Assembly (NCBI RefSeq): GCF_021155765.1
Contig: NC_060115.1
Coordinates: 11,822,493-11,886,492 of the forward strand
Source: Diprion similis
Taxonomy: Eukaryota; Arthropoda; Insecta; Hymenoptera; Diprionidae
DNA length: 64,000 bases
Direction: 5' to 3'
This document shows, one piece after another, positions 40,815-53,800 of this stretch. The notes under the pieces are model-generated. The model saw nothing but the letters and a program-made list of their open reading frames with translations, had not been told where the DNA came from and ran no database searches. The position numbers and the translations under genes are program-made. Each line of letters begins with the position of its first letter. Positions within the stretch are counted from its first letter, which is position 1.

Positions 40815-43004
40815 TTGGCCAACTCCCCCAAAGACCAGCAGCACCCCGCGTGTTGCATGGCTTGTCCGGTTGATTACCGCGTCAGAATTTGCCGGTGGAG
40901 GGGACATGGTAACTCGTGCATGGTGCAAGGCAAGGCGAATCAAGGCCCCGTTTGATTGGGGCATGAGGACCCTCCCAGCGAACTTCTTCCAAGGGATACC
41001 CTACTGCGGTGCTCTACCTTGGTGGTGCAATTTACGACGTGCTAAGTGCCACGCGTAACTCAATCGTTACGATTTAATTCACTGAAGAGTTATAAACCTA
41101 GGAACACTTTTAGAAATATAGATTTATGGAGCATGGGCTTAGTTCTGTACCGATCAATCAGATGAATCCGAACTTTAAATGTGTTATTGATTTATTAAGT
41201 ACCCCTCAAGCCTAAAAGAGAATGAAAAAAATTTTATACACGCATCAGTAGTGTTAATGGATGACTTGTTGAATTCACGTCGCAGATATAAACATGAAGA
41301 GTAGAGAAAAGGAATATATAAGTATTTAGGTTTAAAACAGTTTACTTTTTGGATTAAGTTCAGCCGAAGTAAAAGTATTTCGAATGTGATTTCTCGAGTC
41401 AATATTCTGTTGTGATCATCGTAAAAAGTTTACGTCACTGTAACTTACCTGATCACAGTGTGAAAATCTGGATTTCTCACATTCAACATGTTACACGTCA
41501 TAGATAATAGTGCTGGACATTTTGGAGTTGAATTTACATACACCGAATCGTGTTTGGCTTGAATGCTGGATGGGTTAAGAATCTGGGATATATGGAAGGT
41601 TGGATTTGGCATCAAATTCGCACTACTGAAGGCTCATGCTAATGTTATCTGAAATTAAAACCAACTCGTTAAGGTGTAGGATAGTCGATTTTTTACTTAA
41701 AAAATGCAACCTATCCAGCTTTGGGATGCTCAGGATTAAACAATATCGTCTTTTCCAACCGCAGTAATAAGTCAACATAAATATAAAACGTCTGTATCAT
41801 TTTGACTCAAACTGATGCACTACAAGTTGCTTTAATTTATGCTTATTATATCAGGGAAAGGAGTTTGAAAATGGTGTGTTTGACTAGTTTCAAGATAATT
41901 CAACGACAGCAAAAAAGATTAAAAGATAGTAAACAGTATATTTTTTCTAATGCACTCCTGAAGCTCACTACTGTAGCCATAACACAAAAACTCTTAACTG
42001 GGCTTTGGAGCTGCAGATTTTTGCTCCTTTGGAAATACCGCTATAACGATCCACGAAATTGTCATGTTTTAAAGCTCTGCTTGCACCAATCACCCGCGAT
42101 AATCAGCGTTATCAATTATGGGATTATTTTACTTTTGCTTTTAATGTATCGAAACCATCAAAATATGTCATGAAACATAGAAAAGAATGAACAAACTTTG
42201 CGGAACTTCGAAAGTCCTTGTTCCGTCTCTTTTTAGCCATCAGGTATGTGCATTGTATATCCATATAAGTATAACGGCATGCACTTATAAGTTTGTGACA
42301 GGTGCAGCACGTAATTAGTACCCCAATTTCAAGATATATTTGAGGAATTTTTCGCACGGATAATTATTTGCGACATGACTTATACTTGTATGATAAGCTA
42401 TTGAACGTGCTTCAATTAGTTTTAAGGATTTTGCAGTCATTATTTTCTTCCTGTTTTATTTCTCACTGCCCTATATATATATAATATATATAGCATATTG
42501 TGGGTATTCTAAATAATACAGATGATATTTATTTCGAAGTATTCATTTAAAGTGCAGCAGAAATTTATTTCAGAATAACAAGATCGACTTGATGTGCATA
42601 ATCGTTGGATATTTTTCTTTTCTGCATCTGGTCCGCTACGGTTTCCACATTAATTCCTTCGTCATACTTTCTCCGCTGACCAAATAATTACAAGGTGTCC
42701 TCACCTTGGGATGAATTATACTCGCTGTAACCTGCATGTAGATCACATATTCTTACATAGTTAGTCGTTGGTTTGGTCTATCAAATTATATGCAACCGCG
42801 TTACGAACTATCATAGGTCTTCGTTACGACAATCATGGATTTATGATCAGTTCAAAATCGTGATTCAAATGCTACCAGCGGGCAGCAGACGTGATTTGGA
42901 TGGCCAAGTCGCGTGAAAGAATTTCACTTTAGTATTTTATTTAGGCTTAAGCGAGGCAGTATGCAGAGAGTCGAAGTGCCTTGATAAATGGATCATCTAT
43001 GCTT

Positions 43005-43031
43005 GGGGGGGGGGGGGGGGGGGGGGGGGGG
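43005..43031. repeat. (G)27 homopolymer
   Basis: Twenty-seven consecutive G residues; exact length may be affected by sequencing or assembly. Confidence 0.93.
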
Positions 43032-45813
43032 CTTTCGTAGAACTTGCGTACTAGCAGGAGATATTCCTCGATATGTTAATTCGAGTTACGCTAACTTGAG
43101 AGCCGCGGATGGTTGTTAACCAATAGCTTATTGCGTACTGTATTTAAAGGAAAGAAAGAAGAAGACGCAGTTTCAAAGAGAAAATTCGTATATTTATCTG
43201 CTTATTAACTACCGTAATGATGACGCGAATAAATTGAATACTTGGATGGTGAATGTTTTGATCAAATTTCAATGTCCACATCGGTTCTGAAGTCCTTGGG
43301 CATAAGTTCATCTCATGAAAGATAAATTTCCATACCAAGGTATAAATTCCTTGATTAGCATTTACTACGTTGGCCAATTTTATACAAGCGTATGTGTGCG
43401 CAAGGATCTAAAGTGACACTGAATCGATGCGTAATTGACAAGGGAGAAGCGATCGGAAATCGAAATGAATTCAAACTTGGGCCCAAATCAACTTCAACGA
43501 TCGTGGCATTACGAGATTGAATCCAAGATTATCGGTTTACCTGTGACAAATATTTATCATTAAAGCATTCACAGATTATACTCATCATAGCACATGAATG
43601 TACCTATACAAGGAAGCCATGATACGGTTTCTATGGAGTAAGGATCCCTATTACTTTGCAAATAAAAGAAAAGAACTGGATTGTCCGAATGATAAAGCTA
43701 TACCGTGCATGGCAATTTAGGAAAATTTATTCCACCTTTCATTTCATTTTCACACGAGGAGGGTGGTACGGCTGTACCTCAAGTTCGTACATTTTTACCT
43801 GCATACCTGACACAACTCTGGATTCACGGTGCGAAGCGTAACGGTTTACGGTCATTAGCCTAATTAGAGTCTAAATTCGTCACGGATCGGATCGTTTCTC
43901 ATATATATTTATTAAAAAAAAAAACTCCCATACGAAATGGTGTTTTTTTCAAAAAGGAAGAAGTCAGGGAAGCTTTAAAAGTTGAAAGTCATTCTTCGCA
44001 TTTGGATTCGGATCTATAAGAATTCAACAGAATATACGTTTTTGAAGTTTGCTTGCCCGTAGTGCAGTCAAATTTCGGCGAGATATTCTCTGACCAGCAT
44101 TCACTCGCGACATTTTCCCCGTGTAATTCACACCTACGTGCTAAACGATAGTGAGAGTTCAGTATGTACCTGTTGTGCATTCTATTATCGCTCTAAAATC
44201 GTGATTACTGTCAGCGTACTAAATTAAGTCCAGTAGGTACGTGCAACCTGTGCGACTGGAGTACTGTTATTGTTGTTAGGTTGAAGAATAACCACACGTG
44301 GATATTCGCAGCGTACTTTAACCGCAAATTTTTTTCCCACCAGCAAGATCAGTACTTACTTACTTGTTGTAAGAAATGGTCTCAAGGTCTCGATTTCATG
44401 TGGGCGAACGAAAATACACAGCTTAAATCGAAAGTGATCGAAGTCACGCGGCATTCTTTTGAATTGAGGTTATGCAAGTGTGATGAGGTAGGTACCTACG
44501 TACACGTATCCCTATCTTAAATGTATAAAATTTGTAAGCTTTGACCGTCCGCTTTGTGTCGCGTCGCGTCGTGTCGGGTCTGCTCTTGAATACCGTCAAC
44601 CAACTTTTATGCCATTCACTTTCTTACTGCATTAATCTCTAATGTGGGGGCGAAATACTTTTCAGATATACTCTTACATTATACGCATACGTAGGTGTCC
44701 GTTATTATCCGCGATGGATTATAATAGAAACAATTTGGGTCAATAATGAATTTTCCGTGTCGAAATCAACAGGTTTTTTGAATCGATTTTACTCCTCCGT
44801 ATGATTTTGTTCATTTTCTCATCACGTGGTGAACCATGATATGAATTTTACAGAGATCAACTGTAGCCACACTTTTACACGATTCATAAATGTCATTGAC
44901 ACATCACAAAGTGTAACGAGTCATTAAAAGTACTCCGAGCGGTCATCAGATGTCGCAAGGCTTTCGACATTCCCACGATGAAAGTAGATCGGGTATTGCA
45001 ATAATAATAATCTGCGATTGAAACTATAAAAACACTTCAGAGTTCAGATTTCATCTGGCGCTCAGTTGTCATTGTCATCTTTGCAACTGTACTGAAATGC
45101 CAAAAACCAGTGTTCAAACCTTGGCAGTGTCACCAAAAAGGAAAAGTTAATTCTGCGTCATATAATCCAGTCGTTTACAGATTGAAATTAATTTCAATGA
45201 TTAATGTAGGTATATGATTTTTTTTACGTAGCGAGACTATTTCGCGATCGATGAGTCCAGCGTCTGTGCAATTGTATTTGTTTGTCATTACAGACACTTC
45301 AAGTAAACAAAAATTTTCAATGGTATTTTCCTTCATTTTTGACTTACACACACACAGGTTCGAATCCTCTTGTTTATTCACCGCATGAAGCAGGTAGGTA
45401 CCTACCGGTTGCGTTTTGCAACGCTCGTAATTGTAATTAGCACGACTTTCTCCATCCGCTGTTGCGGTTCGACGAAATTGGTCTAAACGTACACATATCC
45501 GTCTTACGTATGCCATGGTACGTCTGACAATGAGTAACGGAATTGTTCAATATTACGGTAAAGCTTAACATATTTTTGGAATGCAGTGAGGAAAAATTAC
45601 TACACACACACCCACGATGTTACGTGTTATAAACGTGTGAACGCGTGTGATGTTGGCATTTCATACGCGTATTTTATATACGCCAGGCGATTGGATATAC
45701 TGTAACAGTTTTTGCCATCGTTTGTAAAAGTTGAACTGATCTTCAGCACGGTTTCACTTACTTTCAATGAACATGTACCTCGACTGCGTCTGGATTCACG
45801 TAACCGTCTGCGG

Positions 45814-45848
45814 ATCTTTCATCTTTCATCTTTCATCTTTCATCTTTC
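45814..45848. repeat. (ATCTTTC)5 array
   Basis: Five perfect tandem copies of a 7-bp unit, followed some 40 bp later by a GAT/GGT trinucleotide-rich stretch (about 45890-45920). Confidence 0.93.
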
Positions 45849-46835
45849 GTCAGATTACGAGTTATGCTTGAAATATGACTAACGATGCACGATGATGATG
45901 ACGATGATGGTGGTGGTGCAGGCTGGTTATACCGCAATATTCGTCAGGATATCTTCTAACGATCGGTGATACGTCTAACGAGAAATCTGTCCTCGTGATA
46001 AATAATTATCTTATTCATAGCAATAATTCGTTATAACCCGCGACGATGCAATATACATGCCGTTTTCTTCGTCCATCTTAAAGAGTTCGTTGTTGAAAGT
46101 ATCCATACTCTTATATCTACGTATATGTATAGACGCGTAGGTATATTTCGTGACGGCTGTGAGACTTCGATCATAAATGCTGGAATTATGAACACATATC
46201 TACTCGAATATTTCACACGTTTAGAATATTTTATTATAGAAAATATACAGCCGATCGACGTGAGCCTTAAAATCTACTTGAAGAGAGATGCTGACATTAG
46301 TATTACAATGTCACACTCGCCGCAACAATAATTTACTTTATAAATAAAATTAAATATCTGGAGAACTGTTGTATGCGATTTCTTCTGCAAACCGCCAGTC
46401 TGGAACGTCGTTTTTGGCTTATTGCACGCCCTTAAACGGTTTCAGGCGCATGATTAACCGGCAGTCCCATGGTCTGATCATTATCTGTGACAGAAATACA
46501 CACTCTTGTAACGGCATGCAGGTTAAAGACGTTGAGACTCCATATACAATATCCCTAATGGTGATTCCCTGAGCGAAGGATCACGGGTGTATTTATGCCG
46601 ATTATGCCTTACGACTGTTTCGCGTGATCTCGCGTGTTCCAATGTAGTCAGCGCAGAAACCTGACCACTGTAGTAGACGACTGGTATGATTTCGATAAAA
46701 TTTCGCATAAAACTCAACTTTCGTAACCATAAATGCATCCTGTAAATGTACGTGTATATACATATATATAATATGTATGTGTATGTACACATGTATATTC
46801 ACACTTGAATTTGGTTTTTGAGCGGAACTTTCCTG

Positions 46836-46841
46836 TTTATT
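46836..46841 (-). terminator. Candidate polyadenylation signal of the 921-aa gene
   Basis: AATAAA on the minus strand, about 172 bp beyond the predicted stop codon at 47013-47015. Confidence 0.45.
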
Positions 46842-47012
46842 TCTTAGTTCTTTATGTATCTCCTTTTTTTTTTTTTATCGAACATGAGAATGAGAGGAAA
46901 AAAGAGAAGCAAATAAAAAAGAAACTCGGAAAAAAAACGATCGCTTTCAACTTTCAAACGAGGTTTCGGTCAATGTGGTGATAAAATTTTGTAACATCTC
47001 GTGAAACTATTT

Positions 47013-50000
47013 CTACTGATGGCGCGGTGAACCTGGAGGATAATAGTTTTATGTAGGTAAATAAGTAAAACGTTTATTCACTCACCTGGTGCAATAACTT
47101 GATGCTGTTTATGCTGCACTCTCGAGTAGCCATCGATTACGGTCATGCCACCAAACTGTCGACTGCCTCTTACTTCCGGTATCGAATCCTTTTCACTTCC
47201 AATTACCATCGACCCGTCAGTTTCCTGGGTAGGCGTCTGTCTCTCCGATGTGAGTCTCGTCTGCGCGTTACCATTCGTTATACCATCAGCGAAATTCCTC
47301 CGTTTTATAACCTTGCGCATGAGTCTGGCACCTTTCGTCGTTCCCGATTCTTGTTCCCCAGTAGGTGTAAAACGAACCGTGTCCTCGTCCGCATTCACGC
47401 CGACCTCCGACCTGTCGTTAACCTTGTCCGAATTCGGCGCGTCAACGGCAACCCCTGTTACTTGCGAAGACGCAGAAACGAACGGATCGGACTGATAAGA
47501 ATTCGTCGGTGTTCCGTACGAAGTGAGCGCCGACAAATCTTGTATGAAACGGCTGTTATCACCCTCTGCGAGGTACTGAACATCCTGAAAATTCGTCGCG
47601 TCTTTCACCGGCGGAGTTGCGTAGGTCTTTGCTGGCCCTAGAGGATTCTCAGGGCTCTGATACGACGAAAACGAGACCTGATAAACCGGGGCGGTGATCA
47701 ATGGCTCTTCGTTCTTCGGTGGTACTAGTTCTTCGGCAAGGGCTCCTGTGTCGTCCAAGTTCTGGGACGAAATATCACCGCCATTACCGCGGATTAGTTC
47801 ATCGCTAGCAACGTTGAAGTTCACCTGGTTGCCAGTGTTACCCGTGGTCTGTCCGTAGACCAGAGAAGGTACAAAGTTATCGGACAACTGGGCAGATGAC
47901 TTCGGCTCATTCTCGTTTACGGCCAGAATTTGTCCCGCCTGGACAGTATCGTAATCCTGGTACTGGTGGTCTCGGATGTTTTGATCCTGCTCATAACTGG
48001 TTGAGCTAGTCGACGCGAATGATTGTCCTTCGGATTGTGAAATTGCTTGAATATGTTGATTCTGATACTGTGTATCTAAGTTGCCCGAATTCTGTGAACG
48101 TTCTTGTTCCTGGTAGTAGTATATCGGCTGACCCGACGGAGGAGGAAGTCCTTTGTTTGACTGCTGGTACTGCGCTTGCGCAAAACCTTGTGCGCCACCT
48201 TGGTTTGGAGCAAATGCAGTCGTTTCATAAGCCGGGGGTTTGTAGGTGTCACGGTTTTGCGTGTAGTAGAGATCGTTGTTGGGAGATGACGGTAAGGTTT
48301 GACCATAGATGACAGGAGACTGGGAATCCGTGTTTGTAGTCGAGCTATATGAGCCTGTGTTCCGCACTTCCGACTGTGGAAGATTGTAAGTATATCCAGA
48401 GTCCATGATCGGACCAACGACATGTGGGATTTCGGACTGGGAATCCGTGTTTGTAGTCGAGCTATATGAGCCTGTGTTCCGCACTTCCGACTGTGGAAGA
48501 TTGTAAGTATATCCAGAGTCCATGGTCGGACCAACGACGTGTGGGATTTCGTACTGGGTGAAAGGCACCGAAGGTGCCTGATGGATGGCGATGTTCGACA
48601 CACCCTTGTAGGGCTCAACGATTTTCGAGACGTCCGGTGCAGCATTCGCTGGTAGTTTAATTGCGATGTAGGAGCCTCTGGTCTTTGGGAGATAGTAAGT
48701 CGTTGGTGGGATCGCCGCTGCACTCTCTGTTTGTGGCTGATAAAACAGCGACGGCAAAATGTTTCCTGATGACTCCGTGGTCGGAGTGCCAGCGTTGTTG
48801 GAACCCAGGCCAAATACCGAGGATAAAAATCCGCCGCTGCTGGCTGGCTTCTCTTCCACAGCAATCTCGGCAACCGGTGCTTGGGTCGTTCCTCGGAACC
48901 GGGAGAACAAACCCTCGAAAAATCCTGGACTTGAAGTGCCAGTGTTTTCCTGGATATTAGCACTCTCGTCGTCCTTGACTTCGGGCAGGAAAGGGCCGAG
49001 GCCACCGAGGTTGTCCAAGAAGCTCAAGTCGGGTTTTTCTTCCTCCAGTGACTGGGGCTGGACCAAAGAGCTCTGGCCTTCGCCCAGACCGTACATCTGC
49101 ATTTGTCCTCTTTGGTAGTCAACGCTGTGCAAGTTGGGTGGTCCATAGTTGGCGTGTGGGATTTGTGAAGCCTCCGGAAAAGCTTGTCGGTAATCCGCGA
49201 GTGGCTGAGCCTGAGTTTGCGACTGTGGCGACACGTAGGTCTCATACTTCTGTTGCGTCTGAATGTTGTAGTCACCGGTTTCAGCTGTGAAACCGGAGCT
49301 GTGGTATTCACCAGAGTTATGGTTCTCTACTTCAGCGGGATACGGTGCCGACGGGGATGAATACGTCGGTGAATATCCGGTCGGATAAGTCTCATGAGCG
49401 GGTCCTGATTGCTGGTAACCGTTTGAGTAGCTACTCGAAGCATAGTCCAAGGATGCACTTGACCCCGGCGCATATCCCACCTCAACTATGTCCCCTTCCG
49501 GCGGATATAAGTTCTGTGCCTGAAGATTTACCGGGTGAAGATCGATGCCGTTGTATTTGTGGATTTTCCAAACCGGATATTTGGTCAGATCGATTCCCTC
49601 GGGTATTGCTGTCTCGCCCTGGATAAACCAATCGTTGTTCTGGGGCACCGGAGCTGGATAGATTTCTGGGGCCTCAGTTGTCGTTGCTGAGGAAGTGAAC
49701 GGCCATATACTTCTCGATGCTCTCTGCCTTTGTTGTTCCCCGAGTCCTTTGGACGCCGTTAAATCGATCTGATTCGGTGGTCTCGCCAGAGTTAGCCCAA
49801 GGATGGAAAGCCATAAGATCTAGGAGCGTACAAATTCAAAAGTTCATTAAAACCGAGGAGACGTGGGCGTATAGGAGAATTAAAGTATAGTTCGTCGATA
49901 CTAGGTACTAGACACTCTAGGATGAGAAAGGCATGCAGGTACATATTATATGTCTTAGCGTTTGTCGGTACGGTACATAAAAGTAAGGTCTGGATTATTA

Positions 50001-50678
50001 CCGTGAAGCCGTGACTCTGTCCTATGTTATTACGCGAATTACGGCAATTAAACAACATAATTGTACGTATTAAGTGTGTCATTCTTACGTTGAGAATAGC
50101 GTTCCTCAAATGGTTAATTTTGTCTTTTGTAATTATACGCTCTTTGAAGAGACGCTATTGACAGTGATAATTATTCGATCTGCCAGCGCCGGAACGGCAC
50201 TCGCTGTCCCAATATTGCATGATTTTAGTTGCAAAATGATATTGGCAATACAAGATCCTAACATACGTTTTTTTAGAAAAAAAGGAACTCTACACCGAAT
50301 ATTTTGCAGAATTAAAAGAGGAGTTGAAAAATTCACAACTTGATAGAAACTCAATCGAGATGATGTTTCGTCCTGGATGCATGGATGAAAGAATTTTAAT
50401 CGTTTATTCGATTTCTCTTTTTTTAATATAGTAAAAGCGAATCACGCGAATTTCTTCTAATGATCATTACCAGCACCATAGAATGTTGGAAATGATATGT
50501 TTCACAACGCTGTGAGATCGAAGAGCTCTTTGATAAAAATTTCTTCTTTTTTATCTACCACAATTATCAAGATTTCATATATATATACGTATATAATAAT
50601 TAATGTGTCTACGTAAATCACTTGTGGATTAACGATTAAAGGAAAAATTTGTAGTATATATCGCACCTGGTTTCTCAT
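47013..50678 (-). CDS. Large secreted Gln/Ser/Tyr/Pro-rich protein, 921 aa, putative cuticle or matrix protein
   Basis: Predicted exons: 50678-50667 (MRNQ), 49819-47086 and 47032-47013; 922 codons including TAG. The long middle exon opens with ILWLSILGLTLA, which with MRNQ makes a signal peptide, then RPPNQIDL. A non-repetitive N-terminal segment follows (IPEGIDLTKYPVWKIHKYNG), then long Tyr/Ser/Gln/Pro-rich low-complexity sequence with patches of ordinary composition (GFFEGLFSRFRG; RGSYIAIKLPANAAPDVSK). A 39-residue unit beginning EIPHVVGP is tandemly duplicated. The C-terminal part has a basic ARLMRKVIKRRNF patch. There are almost no cysteines and no known domain. The reading frame alone would stop one codon past the donor at 47085; splicing gives IAPGSPRHQ. 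Exon 1 is the least certain part. It sits between two Tweedle genes on the same strand, so a cuticular role is inferred, not shown. Confidence 0.82.
48318..48551 (-). repeat. 117-bp in-frame tandem duplication in the 921-aa gene
   Basis: Units 48318-48434 and 48435-48551 differ at only about two bases (one gives Thr versus Ile after HVVGP). Each encodes 39 residues including EIPHVVGP, DSGYTYNLPQSEVRNTGSYS and TTNTDSQS. Confidence 0.95.
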
Positions 50679-50824
50679 TTTGTTTTCTACACTCACGCAC
50701 TTAATATTACCAAACGAGAGTTCGTAGTTTATTAATGAATATAAATATATAATATATTATGAGTGAAATAAATAAAATAAATAAGAAAACTTTTGCACCG
50801 TACTACGGTTTGATATGGACTGGC

Positions 50825-50855
50825 CACGGCTGATTTAACCCACTGACTTATATAG
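50825..50855 (-). promoter_or_regulatory. Candidate core promoter of the 921-aa gene
   Basis: TATATAAG at 50855-50848 on the minus strand and an initiator-like TCAGCC about 25 bp downstream, 150-170 bp above the predicted start codon. A closer TCAGTG lies too near the TATA box to be its initiator. Confidence 0.45.
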
Positions 50856-53800
50856 CCGAAAAGTGAAAACCACCCTTCTATTGTAACGGCTGAAACATCC
50901 GTTAGAATTTTCGGCTTTCCCGTAATAGCTGGAATAAGTAGCAACACAGTACTTTCACACGATGGAAAACCGTGTCATTGAGGACCGATAAGACGCACTG
51001 AAATGAGGGTAGGTTTGCTTACCGGTGCGAATGGCGGCCGCCCAGTCTGCAGAAGGTGATTAACGATTAGCTCGACATTCTAAACCTGAAGAAGAAAATC
51101 CAATTTGTCCAAATTATTCGCGAGGCCAAGGCTTCGGCTTTACTTGGGAAAACATAGAGCGTTGTTATTTGGCCACGTTACCGTATGTATCATTCAAGCA
51201 CGCGAGTGTAGATGCTTTAGGCAGGTAATCCAATATATCAGGATAATTTCGTGAAAGCGTATCTCTAAGGGTATCTTGCTCATGCAGCTTATATCGGTTA
51301 GTGTTACATGTGTTAATAGTTTTAATGATAAAAATATTAACACAATATCCAGGCACGCAAAGTGACCATGTTCTCTCCGTTAATTCGCGTTATTGAAACA
51401 CGATCGCGCGGGACGAAGTGTTTTTAATATTTGTTTTGCGTGCAGAAACATCACTCTGAAATAAGAGTTAATTATTTTTTTTCAATTTTGGTAATTACAC
51501 TTCATTACAAGCGTATTCGTGTATTAAAACTTCTTCACGCTTATCTATACGCGTGTGTGTTTGGTTTCTGTTTAAGGGGACAGTTTAAGTAAACTTTGTG
51601 AAACCAAATTTCACATTTATGTACTTACGCATTTAACTGATGCGAGTGATATTCGGTCGAAGAATCACGTATTTCGTGATGACTTGACTCGTAAATTTTC
51701 AAACCTCTACCTGCACTTTCAGTCAGCCATATAAGATTTTTTTATAAACCTCCATGTATAACCGGAATTCAACGATTATTCTATTACTATTCGAACTATT
51801 CGAACGATTTAGATTATTATTCGTATGAGAAACCCTGTTTATTTTATCCCTATCCATTATTCGGATGAAAGTATACCTTGACATCGTGTGCAGTCGAATA
51901 TTTACACTCCAATTAACGGCTATTTAAATTCCATAAAACATTTACGACATTCAGTGTTGCTTTGACTTAAGTAGCCAAATCATTAATGTGCGTAAAATGA
52001 ATATTAGACTTTCAACATTTCACAGACCATAAAAAAGGCAGTTCTCAACTTTTATAACGACAAAGCTAGGTAAACAATTGGCGCCGTCGTGATACGTATA
52101 AACTTGTGCGAAAAATTGTGGAATAGCATATTTCGTTCGGAATTTCAAATTCTGCACAGTCTTCAGATTGTTTTTTTCTTTTTTTTATTGTAATGAATTT
52201 TTGAATCGCAATTTTAACAGAAAAAAGATGCCTTTTTGATCAGCCGCAATTGCGACGTTCTCCGATGAACGGAATATTCCCATTTCCGAGTCGGCTGATT
52301 CTTCATTTATGCCAAGAATTTAGACTTTCCATAATTGTTCTCAGGTGAGCCGAACTAGCATTCAATTTGATAGGATTTTGAATGAAGGCAGAGTTTCACC
52401 AGGGTATACACTATACGTAAGTATACATATATTTGTGGGTATAACCTGTGCGTTTTGTAAGCGGAAGTAGAGGTGAGCGGAGTGCGGATAATCGCTTAGT
52501 TTCGCGGAAGCATATAACTCATGTGAACCCGTATCAGAGATTTTCATTAAAGCGGATCTCAGTGTTTAAAATTACCTCTCATCACGCTATACGGACTCCC
52601 AGGTGAGTTACCGAAAATATGTAAATTATCCGGACTGTTGAAGAGAGAAAAAAAGAAGGAAGAAATATAGAAATAAAAGTAACACATAAATCTGAGGCTA
52701 GAATTTCTTTGCACAACGTACTTTCTTTTCTCAACTATCATATTAGGATCTAAATAATATTATTCGCTGTGTATGTGCATGTGTGCAAGGTTCGTAAAAA
52801 TTCTAACGAGCTTAAAATTCAAGAATTTTTTCACCTTCCGGAGATTTTTACACTGTAATATGCGAAAGTATCCTCTTTGATATTTTTCAAAATATTTGAC
52901 GCCCGTCTTGCAGTTCTCAATAATTTAGCTCAAGCTTGAAGTTTGGCGGTTGCTGAAGTTCGATAATTTTCGACCGATGATACATTGAGATTGAAAAGTC
53001 GTATCCACAAAAACAACGCGTTGATTACATTCATTTCAAATCTAAATTTTTGGAAACGATAAATGGTAGACTTAAACTAATGTTTGAATTGCTCAAAATT
53101 TATTTAAAAGCAAAAACTATTCACACAACTTGGATATCCACGAATTTTTTTCGAAAATTTTGAAGAAAATCGAAAATTTCAAGTGCCTGGCAAAGACGGT
53201 ATGTCTTTACCGGGTTAGAAAATCTGGGTCCCCAAAAATTAAAAAATATCACCAAAAACTCTCAACGATAGTTTGACGAACTTGCACATCAAGAAAATAA
53301 TTTTTTTCAAACCAGCAAAGTAATATTGCTTTATTAGGTAGGAGCATAGAGTTTTTGGTTTTCGGTTTGTCGGTTTTTACCTTTCAAATTAATTTTTTGC
53401 AATCAATGGATTAGAATAAATTTTTGAAAGTTAGTTTGAAATCTACTTCAATCACTATAAGTTATTTTTGTTGATACAACTTGTAAATTCCAAAATATCA
53501 TCGGTTGAAAATAATTGATACACAACGGGATTTGAAAAAAAAATATTGAAAAAAAGGAAAGATATTTTCATACAGTACAAGAAATCCCAAAAGGAAAAGA
53601 AACGAAGATGTTTAGGTCTGGATCGAGGATGATCGCGTTAAATTGGATCTCTCGTTGTATAACAGAAATAAGAATAAAGCGGAAGAAAGCAGAGAAAGGA
53701 GTCTCACTACAACGTTTTCCAATCGAGCTACAGACAGTTTCAATATCCAAAGTAATTGGAATTGTGGCAATATCAACGTGCGCTCACATATTCTTTTTGT

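Larger units (their letters stand above)
40815..47012. other. Spacer with GC-rich segment and simple repeats
   Basis: 40815-41060, just upstream of the Tweedle promoter, is distinctly GC-rich for this window and includes a small hairpin (CCCCGTTTGATTGGGG); it may be a proximal regulatory region. Farther right there are a (G)27 run, an ATCTTTC array and AT-rich tracts. No open frame here has a recognisable domain or splice pattern. Confidence 0.45.

Noticed and set aside
45357-45367. GGTTCGAATCC, resembling a tRNA T-loop
   Set aside because: No acceptor stem, D-arm or anticodon arm can be folded around it on either strand.
45814-45848. Short-period array considered as a CRISPR-like repeat
   Set aside because: It is a simple 7-bp microsatellite with no spacers, in a eukaryotic genome.
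47099-47641. 180-codon open frame on the plus strand
   Set aside because: Antisense to the 921-aa exon, with no domain and no splice support.
48076-49005. Long open frame (309 codons) on the minus strand in a second frame of the 921-aa gene
   Set aside because: It is a shadow of the low-complexity coding exon: the real frame has a signal peptide, runs far longer and carries the in-frame 117-bp repeat.
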